A stretch of DNA of 64,000 bases from Balneolales bacterium. Lineage in GTDB: Bacteria; Bacteroidota; Rhodothermia; Balneolales; Cyclonatronaceae. The stretch's first letter is position 1. Every line of letters starts with the position of its first letter. The notes beneath the pieces were generated by a model, which worked only from the letters and a program-made list of their open reading frames with translations, was not told where the DNA came from and did no database searches. The position numbers and the translations under genes were made by a program. This document shows positions 17,178 to 25,912 of the stretch, piece after piece. The DNA lies in assembly GCA_020832405.1 (NCBI GenBank), contig JAFIET010000006.1, positions 20,848 through 84,847 on the forward strand. The letters run 5' to 3'.

Positions 17178-18096
17178 CGATGCCACCCATCACCCCCAAA
17201 CCGCGATAACAGTCGGTACTTTCGACGGGGTACACCTCGGGCACCGTACCCTCATTGAAAAGCTCGTAACTAAGGCGCGGGAAATAAACGGCAGGAGCGT
17301 ACTCGTTACGTTCAATCCCCACCCGCGGGAAGTGCTGCACGGCGGGCACAACACTGTAGGCCTGCTCACAACACTGGAAGAAAGAGCCGAAATACTGCAG
17401 CAACTCGGGGTTGATGCCATGGTTGTGATTCCGTTTGACCGGGATTTCTCCCTGCTCAGTTCTCAGGATTTCATCCAAAAAATTCTTTTCAGTAAAATCG
17501 GAATCGCTGAATTTATCATCGGGTACGACCATCAGTTCGGTAAAAATCGTGAAGGCACCATCCAAACAGTAAAGGAACTTTCCGGAACGCTTGGCTATAA
17601 CGTACACCTAATTCAGGCCCATGAAGTTGCCCACCATACGGTAAGTTCAACGCTAATCCGTAAGGCACTTGTGGAAAAGGGGGATGTGCGCCTTGCCCGC
17701 ACCATGCTTGGCAGGCCGTATCCGCTGAGCGGTATGGTTGTGCATGGCGATAAAAAGGGCCGGATACTGGGCTTTCCTACAGCTAACCTCAAAATTGAAG
17801 AAACCCGGAAAGTTATCCCTCAAAAGGGGGTGTATGCGGTAGAAGTGCTGCTCGACGATCAGGTTTATAAGGGCATGCTCAATATTGGCGTAAGACCAAC
17901 AGTCACGAGTTCGGCAGAACTTCGAATTGAAGTCAATATCTTCGGTTTCACAAGTGATATATACGGGCGGCAGCTTCGGGTTCGCTTTTATGATAAAATA
18001 CGGGAAGAAAAAAAATTTGAAGGACTTGATGCCCTTCGGGCACAGCTGCATCAGGATAAAGCAGATTGCATACAACTGTTTAAAGCGCTATATTAA
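17155..18096 (+). CDS. ribF: bifunctional riboflavin kinase / FAD synthetase
   Basis: A 313-residue two-domain enzyme converting riboflavin to FMN and then to FAD. The N-terminal nucleotidyltransferase domain shows GTFDGVHLGH at 21-30 and FNPHPREVL near 53-61. A STLIRKAL segment ends it, and the C-terminal kinase domain begins with GRPYPLSGMVVHGDKKGR and continues with GFPTANL. The start used overlaps truB by 23 nt; this keeps the first strand (TAITVGTFDG) at the usual distance from the N-terminus. Its place between truB and rpsO is the common bacterial order. Confidence 0.96.
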   Translation: MTSLTYLNDATHHPQTAITVGTFDGVHLGHRTLIEKLVTKAREINGRSVLVTFNPHPREVLHGGHNTVGLLTTLEERAEILQQLGVDAMVVIPFDRDFSLLSSQDFIQKILFSKIGIAEFIIGYDHQFGKNREGTIQTVKELSGTLGYNVHLIQAHEVAHHTVSSTLIRKALVEKGDVRLARTMLGRPYPLSGMVVHGDKKGRILGFPTANLKIEETRKVIPQKGVYAVEVLLDDQVYKGMLNIGVRPTVTSSAELRIEVNIFGFTSDIYGRQLRVRFYDKIREEKKFEGLDALRAQLHQDKADCIQLFKALY

Positions 18097-18118
18097 CAGG
18101 CTTAACAGTTAAAGTTTC

Positions 18119-18126
18119 TACTTTAG
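18119..18126 (+). promoter_or_regulatory. possible -7 element for rpsO
   Basis: TACTTTAG matches seven of eight positions of the Bacteroidota TAnnTTTG element, 35 nt before the rpsO start. No clear TTG is seen at the expected -33 distance (TTA is present), so this is a weak call. Confidence 0.25.
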
Positions 18127-18160
18127 CATGATATTAATCTAAAGCGGATACATTCATTTT

Positions 18161-18430
18161 ATGAACGTCTCACAAGAAGAAAAAAAAGCTATTTTTGAGA
18201 AATACGGCAAAAATGGCGAAGATACAGGTTCCGTAGAAGGTCAGATTGCGCTCTTTACCGAGCGGATTAACCGCCTTACCGGTCACCTTAAAATACATAA
18301 GAAAGATCACTCAACCCGTCTTGGTCTTCTTAAATTAGTTGGTAAGCGTCGTCGCTTGCTCAACTACCTGATGAAAAAAGATATTGAAGGCTACCGCACG
18401 CTCATTCAGCAGCTCGGTATTCGTAAGTAA
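18161..18430 (+). CDS. rpsO: 30S ribosomal protein S15
   Basis: An 89-residue protein, exactly the usual S15 length, that binds the central domain of 16S rRNA. The signature blocks are present: [29 protein letters not shown], then [19 protein letters not shown] and the closing [24 protein letters not shown]. It is separated from ribF by 64 nt, followed by an intrinsic terminator, and pnp begins 334 nt after its stop; the rpsO-pnp order is widely conserved. Confidence 0.98.
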   Translation: MNVSQEEKKAIFEKYGKNGEDTGSVEGQIALFTERINRLTGHLKIHKKDHSTRLGLLKLVGKRRRLLNYLMKKDIEGYRTLIQQLGIRK

Positions 18431-18445
18431 GCTTTTCGTTTCTCC

Positions 18446-18476
18446 AAAAAGGCACGGTAACCCCGTGCCTTTTTTG
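18446..18476 (+). terminator. intrinsic terminator after rpsO
   Basis: Arms AAAAAGGCACGG and CCGTGCCTTTTT with a short TAACC loop and a T-tract directly follow the rpsO stop, ending the translation operon. Confidence 0.88.
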
Positions 18477-18764
18477 TAGCACAGGCTGTTCTTTTTTAAT
18501 TGATGCCCTAATGCCACGATGCGCCGTTGCGGATTTAACAAGCCCGCGCACCCGCTGTACTAAACCACAGTTGCTGCGCTTGCCTCTTGAATCCGCCTGC
18601 GCCATGTAGTACCGGGCTTCATAGAAAAACTGCCTTTTGTGCTGCACAAGCCAACCGCTGCAAGTGCACAATCAGGTGTGCTGCAGTATCATTACCGGAA
18701 GCCGGAGCTGTGAAAAAGCATTCACAGTAAGCCGTTTCCAGCAGTTAAACGCAGTTAAAATATA
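18477..18764 (+). other. pnp 5' leader region
   Basis: This stretch between the rpsO terminator and pnp has no gene on either strand. It should contain the pnp promoter and leader. The only structure I can see is a small hairpin, TGTGAA and TTCACA arms at 18709-18726 enclosing AAAGCA, 38 nt before the start codon; PNPase genes elsewhere are autoregulated through leader stems. No clear promoter box was recognised. Confidence 0.4.
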
Positions 18765-20867
18765 ATGAAAGCAGATTTCAGATCAGTAGAATTCGCTCCG
18801 GGTAAAACCCTGAGCATCGAAACCGGCCGCCTTGCAAAACAGGCGCACGGTAGTGTTGTTGCCCGCCTGGGTGACACCATGGTACTCGCAACCGCCGTTG
18901 TTGCACAGGATGCGCGCCCCGGCCAGCCCTTTTTTCCGCTCACCGTGGAGTTCCGCGAGAGCTACGCCGCCGGAGGCAAGTTTCCCGGTGGCTTCATCAA
19001 GCGTGAAGGTCGTCCTTCAGAGAAGGAAATCCTTTCCGCACGCCTAATCGACCGTACCATCCGTCCGCTTTTCCCGGATGGATTCATGAACGAAACCCAG
19101 GTAATTTGCCAGGTGATTTCGTCTGACGGTCAGAATGATGCCGATGTTATTGCGCCCGTTGCAGCATCCTGCGCGCTTCACCTTTCAGACGCTCCTTTTG
19201 CCGGGCCTATGGCGCAGGTTCGTATCGGCCGCGTTTTTGGTGAATTCATCGTTAACCCAACCGTTGATGAGCTCGCAACAGCAGACCTCGACCTCACCGT
19301 TGGCGGTCTGAAAGACAGTATCGTAATGGTCGAAGGCGAAATGCACGAAGTTTCTGAGGAAGACATGCTCGAAGCTATTCAGATCGCTCACGAAGCAATT
19401 AAGAAACTCTGCGCTTTCCAGGAAGAGATCCGCGCTGAGTTCGGTAAAGAAAAGCGTGAGGTTTCTATTCCCAAGCCGGAAGAAACCCTCGTTGAAAAAG
19501 TACAAGCACTCGTTGGTGATCGTTTTTACACAGCTTCAAAAGCACAGCTCGGTAAAAAAGCTTATTCTGAAGCCAACAAGGCTATTTACGATGAAGTAAA
19601 AGCCGCGCTTGCCGAAGAATTTCCCGAGCAGGAGCAGGATATCGACAAGATTTGTCACGACATTCAGCAGGATGCTATACGCACCATGATGCTTAAAGAC
19701 CGCGTTCGCATCGACGGCCGCGAAGCCGATACCATCCGCGATATCTGGACCGAAGTCGGCTATCTGCCCCGTACACACGGTTCGGCCATATTCACCCGCG
19801 GTGAAACACAGGCCCTCGTTACCGTAACTCTCGGTACCAAGCGCGACGAGCAGTCAGTTGATACGCTCTTCAACACCAACTCCAAGCGCTTCATGCTTGA
19901 TTACAATTTCCCGCCCTTCTGTACCGGAGAGGCTAAAATGCTGCGCGGTGTTAGCCGTCGCGAAATCGGACACGGAAATCTGGCCGAGCGCGCCCTCAAA
20001 ATTATGGCGCCTTCCGCCGAAGAGTTCGGCTACACCGTTCGTGTTGTAAGCGACATTCTTGAGAGCAATGGCTCTTCATCTATGGCCTCCGTTTGCGGCG
20101 GTTCTATGGCGCTGATGGATGCCGGTGTGCCAATGAAGAAGCCTGTTGCCGGTATCGCTATGGGCCTTTGTATGGGTGCCGACGGCGATTACATCGTTCT
20201 CTCCGACATCTCTGGTGAAGAAGATCACTTCGGTGATATGGACTTCAAAATTACCGGTACGTCTGAAGGCGTAACTGCGTGTCAGATGGATATCAAAGTG
20301 CAGGGTATTACGCCGGAAGTGATGCTCGAGGCCCTCAAACAGGCCAAAGCCGGCCGCCTCCACATTCTCGAACGCATGGCTGAAAGCATCTCAACACCGC
20401 GTCAGAGCATTTCTAAATATGCACCAAGCTTCACCCGTTACGAAGTGGATACCGACATGATTGGTGCCATCATCGGGCCGGGCGGTAAAGTGATTCAGGC
20501 CATTCAGAAAGAAACCGGCACCGAAATCATGATCGAAGAAGTGGACAACAAAGGCATCGTGACAATCGCAGCCGATTCCGCTGAAAAAGCAGAAGCTGCC
20601 CTCGCGCGTATCAAAGCAATTGCCGGTAAACCTGAAGAAGGCGAAATTTATGAAGGTACCGTCCGCTCCATTAAAGAGTACGGCGCTTTTGTGGAAATCA
20701 TGCCGGGCAAAGACGGCCTGCTCCACATCTCTGAAATCTCTCACGAGCGTATCCGCAACGTGGAAGATGTGCTCACTGAAGGTCAGAAAATTCAGGTTAA
20801 ACTTGTGCGCGTGGAAGCCGGCGGCAAACTCCGCCTTTCCATGAAAGCCCTGCTTGACAACAACTAA
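18765..20867 (+). CDS. pnp: polyribonucleotide nucleotidyltransferase (PNPase)
   Basis: A 700-residue phosphorolytic 3'-5' exoribonuclease. Two RNase PH domains (about 5-230 and 310-545) are joined by a helical linker; the second carries [38 protein letters not shown] and [16 protein letters not shown] with the catalytic acidic residues. A KH domain ([15 protein letters not shown], about 564-578) and a C-terminal S1 domain ([18 protein letters not shown], about 629-646) follow. All domains are complete and length is normal. Terminator-like hairpins lie downstream. Confidence 0.98.
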   Translation: MKADFRSVEFAPGKTLSIETGRLAKQAHGSVVARLGDTMVLATAVVAQDARPGQPFFPLTVEFRESYAAGGKFPGGFIKREGRPSEKEILSARLIDRTIRPLFPDGFMNETQVICQVISSDGQNDADVIAPVAASCALHLSDAPFAGPMAQVRIGRVFGEFIVNPTVDELATADLDLTVGGLKDSIVMVEGEMHEVSEEDMLEAIQIAHEAIKKLCAFQEEIRAEFGKEKREVSIPKPEETLVEKVQALVGDRFYTASKAQLGKKAYSEANKAIYDEVKAALAEEFPEQEQDIDKICHDIQQDAIRTMMLKDRVRIDGREADTIRDIWTEVGYLPRTHGSAIFTRGETQALVTVTLGTKRDEQSVDTLFNTNSKRFMLDYNFPPFCTGEAKMLRGVSRREIGHGNLAERALKIMAPSAEEFGYTVRVVSDILESNGSSSMASVCGGSMALMDAGVPMKKPVAGIAMGLCMGADGDYIVLSDISGEEDHFGDMDFKITGTSEGVTACQMDIKVQGITPEVMLEALKQAKAGRLHILERMAESISTPRQSISKYAPSFTRYEVDTDMIGAIIGPGGKVIQAIQKETGTEIMIEEVDNKGIVTIAADSAEKAEAALARIKAIAGKPEEGEIYEGTVRSIKEYGAFVEIMPGKDGLLHISEISHERIRNVEDVLTEGQKIQVKLVRVEAGGKLRLSMKALLDNN

Positions 20868-20930
20868 ACCTGAGCAGCCAACTTAACGGCTGCGTTCCGT
20901 GCGAACGGTAGCAGCCTTTGCTTTACTTTT

Positions 20931-20968
20931 AAAAGCGCCGTTGATGTGTTCAACCGGCGCTTTTATTT
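20931..20968 (+). terminator. intrinsic terminator after pnp
   Basis: Arms AAAAGCGCCG-TTGA and TCAA-C-CGGCGCTTTT (one bulged C) are followed by a T-rich run. A second, weaker GGCTGC/GCAGCC hairpin lies just before it at 20888-20916. Confidence 0.78.
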
Positions 20969-21066
20969 TTTGCTCTTTTTTTCGGGTGAAGGCATCACGC
21001 CCCTATGCGGGCAGCTGGTTTAACATCTCCTCTCAAAGGCCAATAATTATTATTTATCAGGAATTT

Positions 21067-22314
21067 ATGAAACGCTATCCACAGGATGATATTCAAAAAA
21101 CGACGCTGCCTAACGGCCTGCGAATCGTAACCGAAACCATAGATTCGGTGCGCAGCCTCTCATGTGGCGTTTGGGTGAAAACCGGCAGCCGGCACGAAAC
21201 TGACCGGCAGGCGGGCATCACCCATTTTCTGGAGCACATGCTGTTTAAAGGCACCGAAAACCGCAGCGCCTTCGACATCGTGCAGACGATGGAGTCGGTT
21301 GGGGGTTTCCTGAATGCCTTCACTTCGCTTGAGCACACCTGCTACTACAGCCGCTGCCTCGATTCCGAGAAGGAGCGGGCCATAGATGTACTTTCCGATA
21401 TGGTGCTGCGCTCAACTTTCCCCCCCGAAGAAATCGAAAAAGAAAAAAAGGTGATTATCGAAGAAATGAAGATGTACCGGGATTCACCCGAAGATTACAT
21501 CTTCGAAATCTTCAACGGCCTGATGTTCGAAAACCATCCGCTCGGGCGGCCGATTCTTGGCTATGAACACACCGTAAATTCATTCGCTCAGGATGCCCTG
21601 AGTGCCTACCTTGCGCAGCGCTACAACCCGGCAAACACCGTGCTTTCTGTAGCCGGCAACGTAACCCATCAGGAAATCGTGGATCTGGCACTGCGCTACT
21701 TTACGGTCGATTCATCACCCTACGTTCCTGTGGAAGACCTGCCGCTCAGTACCTTTGTGAAGCAGCACAAGCGCGTAAGCCGTGCCATTGAGCAGACGCA
21801 CCTGGTGCTGGGCCGCCGCTCGCTGGGTATCAACCATCCGAACCGTTACGAACTGCTGCTCGCCAATACGCTGCTGAGCGGCGGAATGAGTTCACGCCTG
21901 AATCAGAACATCCGTGAGAAGTACGGCTACTGCTACTCAGTTTCTTCTTTTAATCAGGCCTATCACGATACCGGACTTTTTGGTGTGTATGCCGGAACCG
22001 ATGAAAGCTATGCCGAACACGTTCAGGAGCTTATTTATCAGGAACTTGGCCGTCTTGGCAGTGAAATCGTACCGGAAAAAGAGCTGATGGAAGCCAAGTC
22101 GCAGCTGAAAGGAAAACTCCTGCTCGGGCAGGAAAATATGAGCAACCGTATGACCCGCCTCGCAAAGAGCGAGCTTTATTTCGACCGCTACATCTCGCTT
22201 GATGAGCTTGTGGAACATATCGACGCGGTAACTTCCGAAGAGATTCGTAACTTCGCCGTTGATTTTTTCAATCCGGAATTTTTCACCGAAACGATTTTAG
22301 TACCTGAATCATGA
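21067..22314 (+). CDS. M16 family zinc metallopeptidase
   Basis: A 415-residue processing-peptidase-like enzyme. The inverted zinc motif HFLEH is at 53-57 with the distal Glu in the EKKVIIEEM segment near 130, so the catalytic set is present; the C-terminal half has the second, non-catalytic M16 domain. I start at 21067 (MKRYPQDD), because the longer open frame from 20899 would run through the pnp terminator. Its TGA overlaps the asnS ATG by four bases (ATGA). A single-chain M16 of this size probably works as a homodimer. The substrate is unknown; it may be cytoplasmic, as no signal peptide is seen. Confidence 0.92.
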   Translation: MKRYPQDDIQKTTLPNGLRIVTETIDSVRSLSCGVWVKTGSRHETDRQAGITHFLEHMLFKGTENRSAFDIVQTMESVGGFLNAFTSLEHTCYYSRCLDSEKERAIDVLSDMVLRSTFPPEEIEKEKKVIIEEMKMYRDSPEDYIFEIFNGLMFENHPLGRPILGYEHTVNSFAQDALSAYLAQRYNPANTVLSVAGNVTHQEIVDLALRYFTVDSSPYVPVEDLPLSTFVKQHKRVSRAIEQTHLVLGRRSLGINHPNRYELLLANTLLSGGMSSRLNQNIREKYGYCYSVSSFNQAYHDTGLFGVYAGTDESYAEHVQELIYQELGRLGSEIVPEKELMEAKSQLKGKLLLGQENMSNRMTRLAKSELYFDRYISLDELVEHIDAVTSEEIRNFAVDFFNPEFFTETILVPES

Positions 22315-23819
22315 CAGCTGAAAACACGACCTATATAAGCGGACTGCATCAGTTTGAAGACCAAACGGCTACCCTGCAGGGTTGGGTGCAGAACATCCGC
22401 AGCAGTAAATCTCTCATTTTTGTAATCATGCGGGATGGCTCCGGCCTTTGCCAGTGCATCGTATCAAAAGATGATGTGCCCGAAAAGGTATGGGATAAGG
22501 CAGGGCAGCTCACTCAGGAGTCTTCGCTACGTATTAAGGGCATGGTAAAAAAAGACGACCGCAGTGCTGGTGGTTATGAAATGCACGTACGCGACCTTGA
22601 TATTATTCAGATCGCCCGGGATTATCCCATCACTCCCAAAGAGCACGGCGTTGAGTTCCTGATGGAAAACCGGCACCTGTGGCTTCGCAGTCAGCGCCAG
22701 TGGGCTGCTATGCGGGTTCGGAACCGCATTATTTTTGCCGTTCATGAATTTTTTCAGCAGCAGGGTTTTGTACAGATGGATGCCCCCATCTTTACAGGTA
22801 ATGCTGCTGAGGGCACAACCAACCTGTTCGAAACCGATTACTTCGATCAGAAAGCCTACCTGAGTCAGTCAGGGCAGCTGTACGGGGAAGCCATGGCACT
22901 GGCACACGGCAAGATATACACCTTCGGCCCGACCTTCCGGGCGGAAAAGAGCAAGACCCGCCGGCACCTCACCGAGTTCTGGATGATTGAACCCGAGATG
23001 GCGTTCTACGACCTCAAAATGAACATGGACCTTGCCGAAGATATGGTTGTGTTTATAGTGGAGCGGGTTCTGCTCGACTGCCGCAGCGAGCTGGAAACCC
23101 TCGGCCGGGATGTAAGCAAGCTGGAGCAAGTGAAGAAACCTTTTCCGCGTATCACCTACACCGAAGCTGTTGAGCTGCTTTCCGGCGAGAAGACCAAAAA
23201 CCTGCTCGATACTATGGAGCGCGATAATACCGCGGCACTCCAGGCAATTAGTACTGAAATACCGCAGCTGGAAGCAGAGCACGGCAAAGCCAAAAAAGGA
23301 AGAAAATTCCAGATCGACCGCCGCCTGAAAGAATTGCGTGCACAGCGCGAAGAAGCCGAAGAAAACCTGAGAAACCTGCCGGTATGGCGTAAATCGGCCC
23401 TTGAAACCAAATGGGGTGATGATTTCGGCGGCAGCGACGAAACCCTGCTTACGATGCACTTCGACCGCCCGATTATGGTACACGGCTATCCAGCTGAAAT
23501 CAAGGCTTTTTACATGAAGCGCGACCCTAACGACGACCGTGTGGCACTCGGTGTGGATGTACTCGCACCGGAAGGCTACGGCGAAATGATTGGCGGGGCA
23601 CAGCGGGAAGACGACCTCGAAACCCTGCGTGCGCGGATTAAAGAGCACGATCTGGATGAAAGTGTATTCGACTGGTACCTGGACCTCCGCCGATTCGGTA
23701 CGGTGCCTCACAGCGGCTTTGGTTTGGGCCTGGAACGCACCGTAGCCTGGATCTGCGGTCTTAGCCATGTTCGTGAAACCATCCCGTTTCCGCGTATGCT
23801 CGGCCGTCTTACACCTTAA
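22311..23819 (+). CDS. asnS: asparagine--tRNA ligase with an extra charged insert
   Basis: A 502-residue class IIb synthetase. The N-terminal OB-fold anticodon domain includes TLQGWVQNIRSSKSLIFVIMRDGSG; motif 2 is FGPTFRAEKSKTRRHLTEFWMIEPEM, and motif 3 is SGFGLGLERTVAWICG near the C-terminus. FRAE with downstream HLTEFWMIEPEM matches AsnRS rather than AspRS. It is about 35 residues longer than the E. coli enzyme because of a highly charged, helix-prone segment at about 300-385. Overlap with the M16 peptidase gene means they share a transcript. A terminator follows. Confidence 0.95.
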   Translation: MTAENTTYISGLHQFEDQTATLQGWVQNIRSSKSLIFVIMRDGSGLCQCIVSKDDVPEKVWDKAGQLTQESSLRIKGMVKKDDRSAGGYEMHVRDLDIIQIARDYPITPKEHGVEFLMENRHLWLRSQRQWAAMRVRNRIIFAVHEFFQQQGFVQMDAPIFTGNAAEGTTNLFETDYFDQKAYLSQSGQLYGEAMALAHGKIYTFGPTFRAEKSKTRRHLTEFWMIEPEMAFYDLKMNMDLAEDMVVFIVERVLLDCRSELETLGRDVSKLEQVKKPFPRITYTEAVELLSGEKTKNLLDTMERDNTAALQAISTEIPQLEAEHGKAKKGRKFQIDRRLKELRAQREEAEENLRNLPVWRKSALETKWGDDFGGSDETLLTMHFDRPIMVHGYPAEIKAFYMKRDPNDDRVALGVDVLAPEGYGEMIGGAQREDDLETLRARIKEHDLDESVFDWYLDLRRFGTVPHSGFGLGLERTVAWICGLSHVRETIPFPRMLGRLTP

Positions 23820-23850
23820 AGCCATCAGGGCTACGAAACCTTCCCCCGGT

Positions 23851-23889
23851 AAAAACCCGTCCGCTAATGACTTTTGCGGACGGGTTTTT
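23851..23889 (+). terminator. intrinsic terminator after asnS
   Basis: A long stem with arms AAAAACCCGTCCGC and GCGGACGGGTTTTT lies 31 nt after the asnS stop; it is nearly symmetric and could act on either strand. Confidence 0.88.
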
Positions 23890-24054
23890 GTATTTTAAGG
23901 GCTTCCAAAGTTTGAGGCTTTCTGCATCGCCCTGCATAAAAAAAGAAAAAGCCGGAATGATTTGGTATTTTTGATAAATATCTGGCACCGGAAAGAACCT
24001 GGAGCCCGTCATCATCCCATCAAAAAAGATTTGCCGGAAAACGCTTATTAATAT

Positions 24055-25140
24055 ATGGCCAAACGAAGCAACAAAGCCGAACCGCAGCAGGAATTCGAGC
24101 GCATTATGCGGGACCTTGAAGCCGGAAAGTTCAAACCTGTTTATTTTCTGTGCGGGGATGAACCCTTATATATTGATGAACTGCAGCAGAAAATCATTGA
24201 AATGATACCGCCTGAAAGCCAATCGTTTGATTACGAGCTGCTTTATGGCAATGATGTTGATCCGTCGCGTATCTTGGATTCAGCCAAAAGTTACGCCTTC
24301 AGCGGCGGCCGGCGCTTTGTAATTGTTCGTGAGTTCATGAAATGCACTGAGCGAAAGGTGTTGGCTGATAATACGACCCAAAAACCGGAAGCAGGCCTGG
24401 AAATCTTCATCCCGTATTTCAGCCGCCCGCTGGAATCAACGGTGCTTGTACTGATTGATAGTCAGAAGCCTGCGGGGAATACGCGTTTTGGCAAAGCGCT
24501 GAGCCAGTCTGAGCATTGTGAGTTTTTTGTTTCGTCGGCACCTTCAGAAAAAGTAGTACTCGACTGGATTGTGGAGCGGGCTCAGAAAAAATTTGGTAAA
24601 CAAATTGAGCATGAGGCCGTGCTTTATTTGTATAGTCTTGTAGGCAATAGGCTACATGAACTGTCTAAAGAATTGGAAAAAATAAACGATTATGCGGGCA
24701 GGCGAACGGTCTTAACCAGGAAAGATGTAAAAGAAGTAGTTAAGATTTCACGTGAATACACGGCTTTTGAGCTTGCAAACGCACTTTCTGCACGGGATAC
24801 AAAACTCACCCTTTACATTGCGGAACGTTTATTGCAGAATAAAGACACGGACACAGGTGAGATTTTCAGAATGATGTCGCTGATTTACGGAAACTTCACG
24901 ATTATGTGGAGTTTTCTGAAATATTCGGCTAAGGGCATGAGCCCGTCAGAAATTGCAGTAAAGCTGAAAGTGAATGAATGGCGGCTAAAATTTCTGGCAA
25001 AGGATGCATCAAAATACAGGCCTGAAGAAATGCCGCTTATTTTTGAGGCCATTTTAGATGCCGATCGTGCAGTGAAAGGGTACAGCAAGCTTGACCCCAA
25101 AGCCGTTTTTATTTTGATGCTTAGGCGTATTCTTACCTGA
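24055..25140 (+). CDS. holA: DNA polymerase III subunit delta
   Basis: A 361-residue clamp-loader subunit that opens the sliding clamp. The N-terminal AAA-like domain has FKPVYFLCGDEPLYIDELQQKI (the degenerate nucleotide-binding region typical of HolA, without a functional P-loop) and VIVREFMK; the middle has SPLESTVLVLID-like strands, and the C-terminal collar has the helical FELANALSARDTKLTLYIAERLL and YSKLDPKAVFILMLRRIL stretches. Length matches the family. It stands 165 nt after the asnS terminator and probably has its own promoter. Confidence 0.93.
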   Translation: MAKRSNKAEPQQEFERIMRDLEAGKFKPVYFLCGDEPLYIDELQQKIIEMIPPESQSFDYELLYGNDVDPSRILDSAKSYAFSGGRRFVIVREFMKCTERKVLADNTTQKPEAGLEIFIPYFSRPLESTVLVLIDSQKPAGNTRFGKALSQSEHCEFFVSSAPSEKVVLDWIVERAQKKFGKQIEHEAVLYLYSLVGNRLHELSKELEKINDYAGRRTVLTRKDVKEVVKISREYTAFELANALSARDTKLTLYIAERLLQNKDTDTGEIFRMMSLIYGNFTIMWSFLKYSAKGMSPSEIAVKLKVNEWRLKFLAKDASKYRPEEMPLIFEAILDADRAVKGYSKLDPKAVFILMLRRILT

Positions 25141-25221
25141 GTCCGTGTTAACTAAAACCGGCAATCCGGGCTGTTCAGGAAGGTTAACTTCCGGCGGCTC
25201 CTCCTCAGGTAAGGTCATTTT

Positions 25222-25857
25222 ATGGATGATGAACAATTCCGGACAAGGGAAAATCATTTTGAAGGACTGACAGACGAGCAGGTGATGCGCTGCTTTCAGG
25301 GTGGCAGTGATGAGGCGTTCAGCGAGTTGATGAAGCGATATGAGAGCCGCCTGTATCTTTACTTATTTCGCTACACCAGGCATCAGCAGGATACAGAGGA
25401 TATTGTTCAGGAAACTTTTCTGAGGGTGTACAGCAGCCGCAACAGCTACGAAGAAATTGCGCGCTTTTCCACATGGCTTTACACGATAGCGGGTAACCTG
25501 ATGCGTACCCGTTTCAGAAAACAGAAACGGCATCATGCTGTTTCCATAGATCAGGACCCGGACGACCCCGAAACCATTGTGACAGTACAGTTGCCCGATG
25601 AAAGCCCGCTGCCTGACGAACAGACCGGTAATGCGCTGATGCTGCGCGTAATTTCAGATGCTGTGAAGCAGCTGCCTTCTGAGTACCGTGAGCTGCTTGA
25701 AATGCGTGAGTACCACCATCTGAGCTATGAAGAAATTTCGAAGGCGGTGAATCTGCCTCTTGGCACGGTAAAAAGCCGCCTAAACCGCGGCCGCCTTCGG
25801 CTGAAGAAACTGCTTGCGGCTTATGTTGTGCATGAAAGTGCTTTTGCTGCTGCTTAG
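25222..25857 (+). CDS. RNA polymerase ECF-type sigma factor
   Basis: A 211-residue sigma-70 family protein of the extracytoplasmic-function type. Region 2 spans about 30-100 (LMKRYESRLYLYLFRYTRH, then DTEDIVQETFLRVY) and region 4 about 150-200 (LPSEYRELLEMREYHHLSYEEIS followed by LPLGTVKSRLNRGRLRLKKLL with the helix-turn-helix). No anti-sigma gene is next to it: holA is 81 nt upstream and the next gene converges. It may be controlled at the level of its own expression, or its partner may lie elsewhere. Confidence 0.93.
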   Translation: MDDEQFRTRENHFEGLTDEQVMRCFQGGSDEAFSELMKRYESRLYLYLFRYTRHQQDTEDIVQETFLRVYSSRNSYEEIARFSTWLYTIAGNLMRTRFRKQKRHHAVSIDQDPDDPETIVTVQLPDESPLPDEQTGNALMLRVISDAVKQLPSEYRELLEMREYHHLSYEEISKAVNLPLGTVKSRLNRGRLRLKKLLAAYVVHESAFAAA

Positions 25858-25912
25858 CCTGAGGGTTGAGCCGGGCTGCTGATTTGCCTTTTTTCTCTGT
25901 GATAAACTGAAC

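Noticed and set aside
20899..21066. N-terminal extension of the M16 peptidase
   Set aside because: It would be encoded by the pnp terminator region; the start at 21067 fits the family.
22869..23825. Minus-strand 318-residue frame opposite asnS
   Set aside because: Antisense shadow of a complete AsnRS gene.
23966..23973. TATTTTTG, a perfect TAnnTTTG match upstream of holA
   Set aside because: No TTG at the -33 spacing is present, so a promoter call would rest on an eight-base match with four A/T positions.
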